Positions 1 through 5,242 of a stretch of 5,242 nt of DNA are shown piece by piece. Each line of letters opens with the position of its first letter. Within the stretch, counting starts at the first letter, position 1. The DNA comes from Clostridiales bacterium UBA4644 (GTDB taxonomy: Bacteria; Bacillota; Clostridia; Oscillospirales; Butyricicoccaceae). A program made the translations under genes and the position numbers. The DNA lies in NCBI GenBank assembly GCA_002405755.1, contig DHMK01000015.1, forward strand, positions 22,471 through 27,712, given 5' to 3'. The notes below the pieces were generated by a model. That model saw only the letters and a list, made by a program, of their open reading frames with translations, searched no databases and was not told the DNA's origin.

Positions 1-903
1 GACGGCGCCGGCAATGGCCAGCCGCCCGCCGTAAGCCAGCAGGATGGCCATGGAGGCGATGTTCAGCAGGTAAGAGGTGGGGCTGTAAAGAGCGAAGCAC
101 ATGAGCTGCCGGATATTGGCCTTACGCAGCTCCTCGCTCTGATGTTCAAAATCCCGCTTCATGTCCTCCTCCGCCGTGAAGATCTGCACCACCTTCATGC
201 CGGAAACGTGCTCCGCCACAAAGGCGTTCAGCTCGGAGATCCGGGCGCGGATGGCCCGGTAAAGCTTGCGCGTGACCCGGGTGAACAGGAAGGTGAACAC
301 CACGATGAAGGGGATGGAGATAAACAGCATCAGCGCCAGCCTTGCGTGCTCCCGCAGCATGACGATCATCACGCCCACCAGCGTAAACACCGAGCCCACG
401 ATATTGACGATGACGGAGGTGAACATCTCGTTCACCGTTTCGCAGTCGTTGGTGACGCGGGTCACCAGCCGGCCGATGGGATTGTCGTTGAAGAAGGCCA
501 TGTCCAGCGTTGTCAGATGGCGGAAGATATCCGTGCGCAGGTTATAGATGATCTTCTGTCCCACGGTGGCCAGGATCGCCGCCTGCACATAGCTGAGCGC
601 CATGATGAGCGCCACGGTGATGAAATATTTCAGGCCCAGCAGCAGAACGCCCTGCAGATCCTCCCCCCGCAGCTGCTTCAGCTGCGCCAGCGAAAAGCCC
701 TCTGCGGAAACGGTCTGATATTTGTTGACGAACTCGTCGGTGGCCAGGCCCAAAAGCTTGGGCTGGTAAAGCTCCAGCAGCACCATGGCCACGCACATGG
801 CCAGCACTAGCACGAACCACCAGAAATAGGGCTTGCCGTAGCGGAGGAGCCGCCGCACCGTATGGCGGTTGACGGTGGCGTTATCCTGTCTTTTTACGCT
901 CAT
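1..903 (-). CDS. ABC exporter half-transporter, second subunit (partial; TM288/BmrD-like)
   Basis: This is the N-terminal 301 codons of an ABC exporter subunit; the frame stays open to the window edge, so the C-terminal ATPase domain lies outside. Translation from the ATG at 903 begins MSVKRQDNATVNRHTVRRLL. Hydrophobic segments fall near residues 28-45, 85-110, 163-183, 188-208 and 268-298, as in a type I exporter membrane domain. The family signature between helices 2 and 3 is present at about 137-157 (FFNDNPIGRLVTRVTNDCE), as is the intracellular-loop motif VSGMKVVQIFTAEE (about 233-246). The start overlaps the stop of the upstream half-transporter by ATGA and has its own strong ribosome binding site, so the two are co-translated and should form a heterodimer in the membrane. 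By family precedent (TM288, BmrD, LmrD) this would carry the catalytically complete Walker B site, but that domain is not visible here. The substrate is unknown; drugs or lipids are the usual guesses. Confidence 0.93.
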   Translation of the reverse strand, partial: MSVKRQDNATVNRHTVRRLLRYGKPYFWWFVLVLAMCVAMVLLELYQPKLLGLATDEFVNKYQTVSAEGFSLAQLKQLRGEDLQGVLLLGLKYFITVALIMALSYVQAAILATVGQKIIYNLRTDIFRHLTTLDMAFFNDNPIGRLVTRVTNDCETVNEMFTSVIVNIVGSVFTLVGVMIVMLREHARLALMLFISIPFIVVFTFLFTRVTRKLYRAIRARISELNAFVAEHVSGMKVVQIFTAEEDMKRDFEHQSEELRKANIRQLMCFALYSPTSYLLNIASMAILLAYGGRLAIAGAV

Positions 904-2720
904 AACGCATACTCCTCCTTCTTCATTTTTTCCAGCAGCTGCCGGTGATACAGATCGGCATAGATGCCGCCCCGGGCCAGCAGGCTCTCATGGTCGCCCC
1001 GCTCCGCGATGCGGCCCTCGTCGATGACGATGATCTGGTCCGCGTCCTGCAGGGTGGAGATCCGGTGGGCCACGATGATATTGGTCTTGCCCTTCCGGTG
1101 CTCCCGCAGGTGCTGGAGGATCTTTTCCTCCGTGTCGGTATCCACGGCGGAGACGGAATCGTCCAGGATCAGGATCTCCGGATCCAGGATCAGCGCCCGG
1201 GCGATGGCGATGCGCTGCTTCTGTCCGCCGGAAAGAGAAACGCCCCGCTCGCCCACCATGGTCTCATAGCCCTGGGGAAAATCAATGATGTTCTCGTGGA
1301 CGCAGGCCTGCCTTGCCGCCTCCTCCACGTCTGCCCGGGTCTTGCTCCGGTCGCCGAAGGCGATGTTTGCCGCCACGGTATCGGAAAACAGAAAGTTATC
1401 CTGGGGCACATAGCCGCAGGCGGCGCGCAGATCGTGTAGCGGGATGGTGTGGATCTCCCGCCCGCCCACATAGAGCATGTCCTCCGCCGGGTCGAAGACC
1501 CGCATCAGCAGGTTCACCAGCGTGGTCTTGCCGGAGCCTGTGCGGCCAACGATGCCCAGCGTCTGGCCCTTTTCCAGCCGGAAGCTCACATCCTCCAGCA
1601 CGGGCTTGTCCTCGCCGGGATAGGCAAAGGTCAGGTGCCGGGCCTCCACGGTGCCCTCCGGCGTGCCCAGAGAAACGGCCTGGGGGCCGTCGCAGATGTC
1701 GGCCTTTGCGTTGAGGATGGTCTCCAGACGGGTCATGGAGGCGCTGCCCCGGGTCATGATATTGATGATCCGGCCGATGGCCGCCATGGGCCACACCAGG
1801 CTGTTCAAAAACATGATAAAGCTGGAGAACTGGCCCGCGTCGATGCGGCCCAGAATGGCGATATAGCCGCCGTAAGCGATGGCCAGCGCCATGGAGATGC
1901 CCGCCACCATGCGCATAAAGGGCCACATGAATGCCTGCAGCTTGGCCTCCTTGATATTGGCCTGCTTGGTGTCCTGATTGACTTTTTCAAAGGCGGCCCA
2001 TTCCTTCTGCTCCTGCACGAAGGCCTTGATGACCTTGATGCCGCCCAGCTTTTCCTGAACGAAGTCGGAAAGATCGGAAAAGGCCTCCTGCTTCCGGGTA
2101 AAGCGCCGGTGCATCTCGTTGCCGAGAATGGTAGTTGTCACGGCAACTAAAATCATCGGAATAAACGCCACGATGCTCAGGCGAAGATCGATCCTTGTGA
2201 TCATCTTGTAAAGGGTGCTGACGCCGATGACCAGCGTGTCCAGCCCCATCATCACCGTCACGGCAAACACCATGCGCACCGCCTCGATATCCGAGGTCAT
2301 ATATGCCATGACCTCGCCGGCCTTGTGCTCCTGGAAAAAGCTGGCCGAAAGGGTCTGCAGATGGGAATACAGGTCGTTGCGCATATCCCGCTCGATCTTG
2401 CGGGCCGAGCCGAAGATGAACCAGCGCCAGCCGATCCGTCCTACGAAGACCAGCGCCGCGATGCCGGCCAGACGGAGCACCTGCCGGGTGATCTCGCCCA
2501 TGGGATCTGCCAGCGTGCCCGTTCCCAGGACCACCTCGTTGATGATATTGATGCTGTCGCCCATGATCAGGGGCACGTCCGTCTGCACCAGATCGATGAC
2601 GATCAGGATCAGGATGCCCACCAGATAGCTCCACTTATACTTGCCCAGAAAGCGCCGCGCATAAGGACTTTTGAAGATCCCCAGCGCGCTGCCCTTGGGC
2701 TTTTTTTCCTGCGGCTCCAT
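900..2720 (-). CDS. ABC exporter half-transporter, first subunit with degenerate catalytic site (TM287/BmrC-like)
   Basis: This is a complete 606-residue fusion of an exporter membrane domain and an ATPase, the normal half-transporter length. The membrane domain spans about residues 30-325, with the family motif FFQEHKAGEVMAYMTSDIEAV near 128-148. The ATPase domain (about 355-600) shows A-loop Tyr367, Walker A GRTGSGKT (392-399), Q-loop Gln440, signature LSGGQ (496-500), Walker B ILILD (516-520), D-loop SAVD (524-527) and H-loop His552. The residue after Walker B, normally the catalytic Glu, is Asp521 (ILILDDS). In known heterodimeric exporters (TM287, BmrC, LmrC) this substitution marks the subunit whose composite site hydrolyses ATP poorly. 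The ATG at 2720 is preceded by AAAGGAGGG. The gene lies first in an operon with the 903-to-1 gene and has its own MerR-type promoter. I infer ATP-driven export of an amphipathic drug or lipid; the substrate cannot be read from the sequence. Confidence 0.95.
   Translation of the reverse strand: MEPQEKKPKGSALGIFKSPYARRFLGKYKWSYLVGILILIVIDLVQTDVPLIMGDSINIINEVVLGTGTLADPMGEITRQVLRLAGIAALVFVGRIGWRWFIFGSARKIERDMRNDLYSHLQTLSASFFQEHKAGEVMAYMTSDIEAVRMVFAVTVMMGLDTLVIGVSTLYKMITRIDLRLSIVAFIPMILVAVTTTILGNEMHRRFTRKQEAFSDLSDFVQEKLGGIKVIKAFVQEQKEWAAFEKVNQDTKQANIKEAKLQAFMWPFMRMVAGISMALAIAYGGYIAILGRIDAGQFSSFIMFLNSLVWPMAAIGRIINIMTRGSASMTRLETILNAKADICDGPQAVSLGTPEGTVEARHLTFAYPGEDKPVLEDVSFRLEKGQTLGIVGRTGSGKTTLVNLLMRVFDPAEDMLYVGGREIHTIPLHDLRAACGYVPQDNFLFSDTVAANIAFGDRSKTRADVEEAARQACVHENIIDFPQGYETMVGERGVSLSGGQKQRIAIARALILDPEILILDDSVSAVDTDTEEKILQHLREHRKGKTNIIVAHRISTLQDADQIIVIDEGRIAERGDHESLLARGGIYADLYHRQLLEKMKKEEYAL
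912..920 (-). promoter_or_regulatory. Ribosome binding site of the second ABC subunit
   Basis: On the minus strand AAGGAGGAG lies 8 bases before the ATG at 903, inside the last codons of the upstream ABC gene. It supports the ATG that overlaps the upstream TGA rather than an internal start. It also suggests that the second subunit is initiated efficiently, by coupling plus its own site. Confidence 0.85.
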
Positions 2721-2728
2721 GCATCGTT

Positions 2729-2737
2729 CCCTCCTTT
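2729..2737 (-). promoter_or_regulatory. Ribosome binding site of the first ABC subunit
   Basis: AAAGGAGGG on the minus strand, 8 bases before the ATG at 2720. An ATG four bases further upstream (2722-2724) is out of frame and too close to this site, so 2720 is the chosen start. Confidence 0.85.
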
Positions 2738-2756
2738 CGCTGTTTCGCGTTTTTTC

Positions 2757-2787
2757 ATTATACGACCTGAAGTCAGGTTCATGTCAA
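2757..2787 (-). promoter_or_regulatory. Promoter of the ABC exporter operon with 19-bp spacer
   Basis: Read on the minus strand, a perfect -35 box TTGACA (2782-2787) and a perfect -10 box TATAAT (2757-2762) are separated by 19 bases. Transcription should start near 2750, giving a leader of about 30 nt to the ATG at 2720, with no room for a leader peptide. A 19-bp spacer is too long for efficient unaided sigma-A promoters and is the known arrangement of promoters switched on by MerR-family activators, which untwist the spacer DNA. Confidence 0.82.
2764..2785 (-). promoter_or_regulatory. Probable MerR-family operator inside the promoter spacer
   Basis: The spacer contains dyad symmetry. On the minus strand GACATGAA (2778-2785) and TTCAGGTC (2764-2771) are inverted copies with one mismatch, separated by 6 bases. 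The core CATGAA-N6-TTCAGG (2766-2783) is 18 bp, begins on the last two bases of the -35 box and ends 3 bases before the -10 box. This is the same placement as the well-known SoxR site in the soxS promoter. An overlapping perfect dyad, ACCTGA-CT-TCAGGT (2765-2778), is also present. No MerR-type regulator gene lies in the window, so the protein that binds is unknown. Confidence 0.68.
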
Positions 2788-2813
2788 GTCTTTTTTCGGC
2801 AGACAGGGACAAA

Positions 2814-2849
2814 GGACGGGGCCGCGCCAAGCGGCGCGCTTCCCCGTCC
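2814..2849 (-). terminator. GC-rich hairpin, probable terminator of alr
   Basis: Downstream of the alr stop, GGACGGGG (2814-2821) pairs with CCCCGTCC (2842-2849), and inside it CGCGCC (2823-2828) pairs with GGCGCG (2833-2838) around a 4-base loop, with a small internal bulge. On the minus-strand transcript the stem is followed by UUUGU and then GUCCC-like sequence, so the U tract is short and termination may be imperfect. A smaller 6-bp hairpin (GCAGGC 2862-2867 with GCCTGC 2872-2877) lies between it and the alr stop. The pair insulates the ABC promoter from alr read-through. Confidence 0.6.
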
Positions 2850-2890
2850 CCGGCGCTCCGCGCAGGCCGTTGCCTGCCGTCGGACGGCGC

Positions 2891-4036
2891 TTATTCCTTG
2901 TCGAACAGATAATCCCGGTAGGCGACCTCTTTGCCGTTTTCAAAATACACCTTGGGCACGCGGCGGGCCAGGGCGGCCTGCAGACCGTTGCGGTTAAAGT
3001 TGGTGATCCTTGCGCCCTCGGGATAGGTCATGGCGTTGTGCTGCTGGCTGAAGACCACCACCTCGTCGCCGATCTGCACATCAGGCACGTCGGAAACGTC
3101 GATCATGGCCTGATCCATGCACATCAGGCCCACGATGGGGCACTTCACATCCTTCACGGCGCACCAGCCCTGATAGTGGGAAAGGGCCCGGGGCGCGCCG
3201 TCCACATAGCCGAAGGGCAGCGTGGCGATGACCCGGTCATGATCCGCCTTGTCGTCCAGCCCGTAGCCGATGCCCTCGCCCGCCGGCAGCACCTGGAGAT
3301 GAACGATCTCGCTCTTCAGCTCCATCACGGGCCGCAGCGTGGGGATATGGGGATTGAAGCCATAGAAGAAGGAGCCGGGACGGACCATGTTATAGCGCAT
3401 CTCCGGATAGCGGATGGCGCCGATGCCGTCGTCGATGCTCTTCAGGGGGAAGGTGACGCCCCGCTTCTCGCAGCCCTCGATAAACCGCTGGAAGCGCTCC
3501 CACTGCCGGTAATCGTCGTCGTGGGTCTCCAGCGCCAGGTGGCTGAAGATGCCGTCCAGCTTCAGGTTGGGCAGCTTGGCGATCTCCGCCACGACGTCCA
3601 TGCTCTCCTCCGTGGGGGCAAAGCCCAGCCGGTGCATGCCGGTATCCACCTTGATCTTGATCCGTCCGGTGATGCCCAGCCGGCCGCAGTCCTCGGAAAG
3701 GCGCTTGGCCTGCCGCAGGGAGCAGATGGTCTGGATGATATTGTTTTCCGCGCCGTAATGGAGCAGATGATCGGGGGAAAGGCCCAGCACCAGGATCTCC
3801 CCGTCCTTGTGGGCCCGGCGCAGCTCCAGCGCCTCGTTCAGCGACGCCACGCCGAAATAGCGCAGGCCGTATTTCATCATATACCCCATCATCATCACGG
3901 CGCCGTGGCCGTAAGCGTCGGCCTTGATGATGGCCATGGGCTCCACATCGGGGCCAAGCTCCTGCCGCAGCACGCCGATGTTATATTTCAGGTTGTCCAG
4001 ATTGATCTCCGCACGGGTGGTCCGCAGATGTTCCAT
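2891..4036 (-). CDS. alr: Alanine racemase
   Basis: A PLP-dependent cytoplasmic enzyme that interconverts L- and D-alanine, supplying D-Ala for peptidoglycan. The 381 residues match the family length. The N-terminal barrel carries the cofactor motif IIKADAYGHG with PLP-binding Lys38. The KVDTGMHRLGF strand (129-139) follows, with Arg136, then SHLALE (165-170) and MVRPGSFFYG (217-226). The C-terminal beta domain has the catalytic Tyr258 in GIGYG, FGYVDG (275-280), CMDQ (306-309) and RVPKVY (359-364). I chose the ATG at 4036, which has AAAGGAG 10 bases upstream; a TTG at 4060 would add 8 residues but lies upstream of that site. The stretch usually reading NSAG in the phosphate-binding region here reads DGIG (203-206), a departure from the common sequence. 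The gene is transcribed alone and divergently from pta. VanT-type serine racemase domains are related, but no membrane domain is present. Confidence 0.96.
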   Translation of the reverse strand: MEHLRTTRAEINLDNLKYNIGVLRQELGPDVEPMAIIKADAYGHGAVMMMGYMMKYGLRYFGVASLNEALELRRAHKDGEILVLGLSPDHLLHYGAENNIIQTICSLRQAKRLSEDCGRLGITGRIKIKVDTGMHRLGFAPTEESMDVVAEIAKLPNLKLDGIFSHLALETHDDDYRQWERFQRFIEGCEKRGVTFPLKSIDDGIGAIRYPEMRYNMVRPGSFFYGFNPHIPTLRPVMELKSEIVHLQVLPAGEGIGYGLDDKADHDRVIATLPFGYVDGAPRALSHYQGWCAVKDVKCPIVGLMCMDQAMIDVSDVPDVQIGDEVVVFSQQHNAMTYPEGARITNFNRNGLQAALARRVPKVYFENGKEVAYRDYLFDKE

Positions 4037-4046
4037 AAGTCGTTCG

Positions 4047-4053
4047 CTCCTTT
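4047..4053 (-). promoter_or_regulatory. Ribosome binding site deciding the alr start
   Basis: AAAGGAG on the minus strand, 10 bases before the ATG at 4036. It falls inside the extension that would be read from the TTG at 4060, which argues for the ATG. Confidence 0.8.
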
Positions 4054-4074
4054 GTTTCAATATCTGACTGCTGT

Positions 4075-4080
4075 ATCATA
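4075..4080 (-). promoter_or_regulatory. Candidate -10 box of the alr promoter
   Basis: TATGAT on the minus strand matches 5 of 6 consensus positions and would place the transcript start near 4068, about 32 nt before the ATG. The hexamer 17 bases upstream (TTCCAG) is a poor -35, so this is a weak proposal based mainly on position and AT content. Confidence 0.35.
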
Positions 4081-4121
4081 CTCCTTTTTTGGCCTTTCTG
4101 GAAGAGGAAACGCAAAAAATT

Positions 4122-4141
4122 TTGAATCTTCTTGAATCTTT
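4122..4141 (+). repeat. 10-bp tandem repeat upstream of pta
   Basis: TTGAATCTTC (4122-4131) is followed directly by TTGAATCTTT (4132-4141): two copies with 9 of 10 bases identical and a spacing of one helical turn. The second copy supplies the proposed -35 box of pta. It may be a chance AT-rich duplication or a pair of same-face protein contacts. Confidence 0.7.
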
Positions 4142-4160
4142 TTTCGATCTGTGATAGAGT
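4132..4160 (+). promoter_or_regulatory. Probable sigma-A promoter of pta
   Basis: The -35 TTGAAT (4132-4137) and -10 TAGAGT (4155-4160) each match 4 of 6 consensus bases, with an ideal 17-bp spacer and an extended -10 TGA (TG at 4152-4153). Transcription would begin near 4167, giving a leader of about 53 nt before the ATG. That leader is A/T-rich and shows no clear structured element. Confidence 0.6.
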
Positions 4161-4205
4161 GGCAGAGGATAAAAGGATCGATTTGCTTTTTATTTTATCT
4201 ATATT

Positions 4206-4212
4206 GGGAGGG
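4206..4212 (+). promoter_or_regulatory. Ribosome binding site deciding the pta start
   Basis: GGGAGGG lies 7 bases before the ATG at 4220. An in-frame GTG at 4151 would add 23 residues, but it falls within the promoter -10 region and lacks a ribosome binding site, so 4220 is the start. Confidence 0.88.
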
Positions 4213-4219
4213 AACTGCA

Positions 4220-5233
4220 ATGTTTCAGAAACTGATCGAAAAAGTCAAGGCCGAGCCCAAGACCATCGTCTTCACCGAAGGCGTGGACGCCCGCATCCTC
4301 AGCGCCGCTTCCCGTCTGCTCCAGGAAAAGCTCATGAGCGTGATCCTGGTGGGTCCCGTGGACGAGGTGAAGGCCGCCGCCGCCAAGGATGGCTTCAACA
4401 TCGATGGCGCGGAGATCCTGGACCCTGCCGCCTACGAGGGCATGGACGAGATGGTCCAGACCATGGTGGAGCTGCGCAAGGGCAAGATGAGCCCCGAGGA
4501 ATGCCGCGCCAATCTGCTGAAGGGCAATTATTTCGGCACCATGCTGGTCAAGCTGGGCAAGGCCGACTGCCTGCTGGGCGGCGCCACCTATTCCACCGCG
4601 GATACCATCCGTCCCGCACTGCAGCTGGTCAAAACCAAGAAGGGCGCGCATCTGGTGTCCTCCTGCTTCATCCTGAACCGGGACTGCGGCCCCGAGGAGC
4701 TGCGCACCATCTGCATGGGCGACTGCGCCGTCAATATCGACTATCAGGATACCGTGGATAAAGAGGGCAACGTGACCTTCACCGCCGCCCAGAAGCTGGC
4801 GGAGGTGGCCGTGGAATGCGCCCACTGCGCCAAGGTCTTCGACATCGACCCCAAGGTCGCCATGCTGAGCTTCTCCACCAAGGGCTCCGGCAAGGGCGGC
4901 ACCGTCCAGCTGAGCCGCGACGCCACGGCCATCGCCAAGGAGCAGGCCCCCGAGCTGGCCATCGACGGCGAGATGCAGTTTGACGCCGCCGTCTCCCCCA
5001 CGGTGGGCCAGCTGAAGTTCCCGGGCAGCAAGGTGGCCGGCTATGCCAACACCTTTATCTTCCCCCTGATCGAGGCCGGCAATATCGGCTATAAGATCGC
5101 CCAGCGTCTGGGCGGCTACGATGCCTACGGCCCCATCCTGCTGGGCCTGAACGCCCCCATCAACGACCTGTCCCGCGGCTGCAACGCCGACGAGGTTTAC
5201 AAGATGGCCATCATCACCGCCGGTATGGCATAA
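4220..5233 (+). CDS. pta: Phosphate acetyltransferase
   Basis: Catalyses acetyl-CoA + phosphate to acetyl phosphate + CoA in the cytoplasm. With acetate kinase this forms the fermentative ATP-yielding acetate route; in reverse it activates acetate. The 337 residues match the short single-domain form seen in Bacillus and Methanosarcina, without the N-terminal regulatory domains of the enterobacterial enzyme. Hallmarks include KTIVFTEG (14-21), GGATYSTADTIRPALQ (120-135), FSTKGSGKG (218-226), AVSPTVGQLKFPGS (257-270) and the C-terminal block from ANTFIFP (276-282) through AGNIGYKIAQRLGG to NDLSRGC (315-321). The last contains the Ser-Arg pair (318-319) used in CoA binding and catalysis. Shortly after, the sequence reads ADEV where relatives usually read EDV or DDI. 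Related phosphate butyryltransferases lack this exact C-terminal block, so acetyl is the better call. The gene is monocistronic as far as seen; only 9 bases follow the stop. Confidence 0.96.
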   Translation: MFQKLIEKVKAEPKTIVFTEGVDARILSAASRLLQEKLMSVILVGPVDEVKAAAAKDGFNIDGAEILDPAAYEGMDEMVQTMVELRKGKMSPEECRANLLKGNYFGTMLVKLGKADCLLGGATYSTADTIRPALQLVKTKKGAHLVSSCFILNRDCGPEELRTICMGDCAVNIDYQDTVDKEGNVTFTAAQKLAEVAVECAHCAKVFDIDPKVAMLSFSTKGSGKGGTVQLSRDATAIAKEQAPELAIDGEMQFDAAVSPTVGQLKFPGSKVAGYANTFIFPLIEAGNIGYKIAQRLGGYDAYGPILLGLNAPINDLSRGCNADEVYKMAIITAGMA

Positions 5234-5242
5234 TCCAAAGCA

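Noticed and set aside
142..810. A 222-codon plus-strand open frame.
   Set aside because: It lies antisense to the second ABC subunit, whose membrane-domain motifs are unmistakable. The antisense product is His/Gln/Asp-rich low-complexity sequence typical of a shadow frame.
2721..2756. Possible leader peptide, attenuator or riboswitch before the ABC operon, as in Bacillus bmrCD.
   Set aside because: The predicted leader is only about 30 nt and has no hairpin or short open frame with its own ribosome binding site.
4037..4060. TTG start adding 8 residues to alr.
   Set aside because: The ribosome binding site AAAGGAG lies inside this extension and is correctly spaced for the ATG at 4036.
2870..4135. 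A 421-codon open frame on the plus strand opposite alr.
   Set aside because: It mirrors alr over its full length, is rich in His, Gln, Val and Ala as expected for the antisense of a GC-rich gene, has no ribosome binding site and resembles no family I know. The racemase on the other strand has clear active-site motifs.
4145..4180. Inverted CGATC/GATCG repeat around the pta transcript start, considered as an operator or leader hairpin.
   Set aside because: Only 5 bp long with a 26-base gap, and its left arm is upstream of the predicted transcript start, so it cannot form a leader hairpin. It is likely to be chance.
4151..4219. In-frame GTG extension of pta adding 23 residues.
   Set aside because: It would start inside the promoter -10 region with no ribosome binding site, and the extra residues are not part of the Pta family. 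The ATG at 4220 has a strong site.

Overview
The window carries three transcription units of a GC-rich, low-GC-lineage-type (Firmicutes) bacterium. Every gene start I could place has a strong AGGAGG-type ribosome binding site. Coding DNA is rich in G+C with many GCC, CTG and GGC codons, while the intergenic spacers are AT-rich with near-consensus sigma-A promoters. Together with a short-form (about 337 aa) phosphate acetyltransferase of the Bacillus/Clostridium type, this suggests a GC-rich member of the Clostridia, such as an Oscillospiraceae-like gut anaerobe. That placement is inference; there is no rRNA or other phylogenetic marker here.

Layout. Positions 1-2720 (minus strand) hold a two-gene ABC exporter operon. 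A complete 606-residue half-transporter (900-2720) is followed, with a 4-bp ATGA overlap, by a second half-transporter (from 903 leftward) that runs off the window edge after 301 codons, before its ATPase domain. The first subunit has Asp in place of the catalytic Walker B Glu, the hallmark of the degenerate-site partner in heterodimeric exporters of the TM287/288, BmrCD and LmrCD type. The operon is preceded by a promoter with perfect TTGACA and TATAAT boxes held 19 bp apart, with dyad symmetry filling the spacer: the architecture of a MerR-family activated promoter. This is the most interesting signal in the window.

Positions 2891-4036 (minus) encode alanine racemase (alr), ending in a GC-rich hairpin that separates it from the ABC promoter. 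Positions 4037-4219 form a divergent AT-rich intergenic region with the pta promoter, a 10-bp tandem repeat overlapping its -35 box, and a weak candidate alr promoter. Positions 4220-5233 (plus) encode phosphate acetyltransferase (pta), which interconverts acetyl-CoA and acetyl phosphate. Only 9 bases follow it, so whether ackA comes next cannot be seen.

The genes are functionally unrelated: cell-wall D-alanine supply, acetyl-CoA/acetate metabolism and a probable drug or lipid exporter. I see no mobile element, CRISPR array, tRNA or rRNA, and no convincing evidence of an undescribed multi-gene system.
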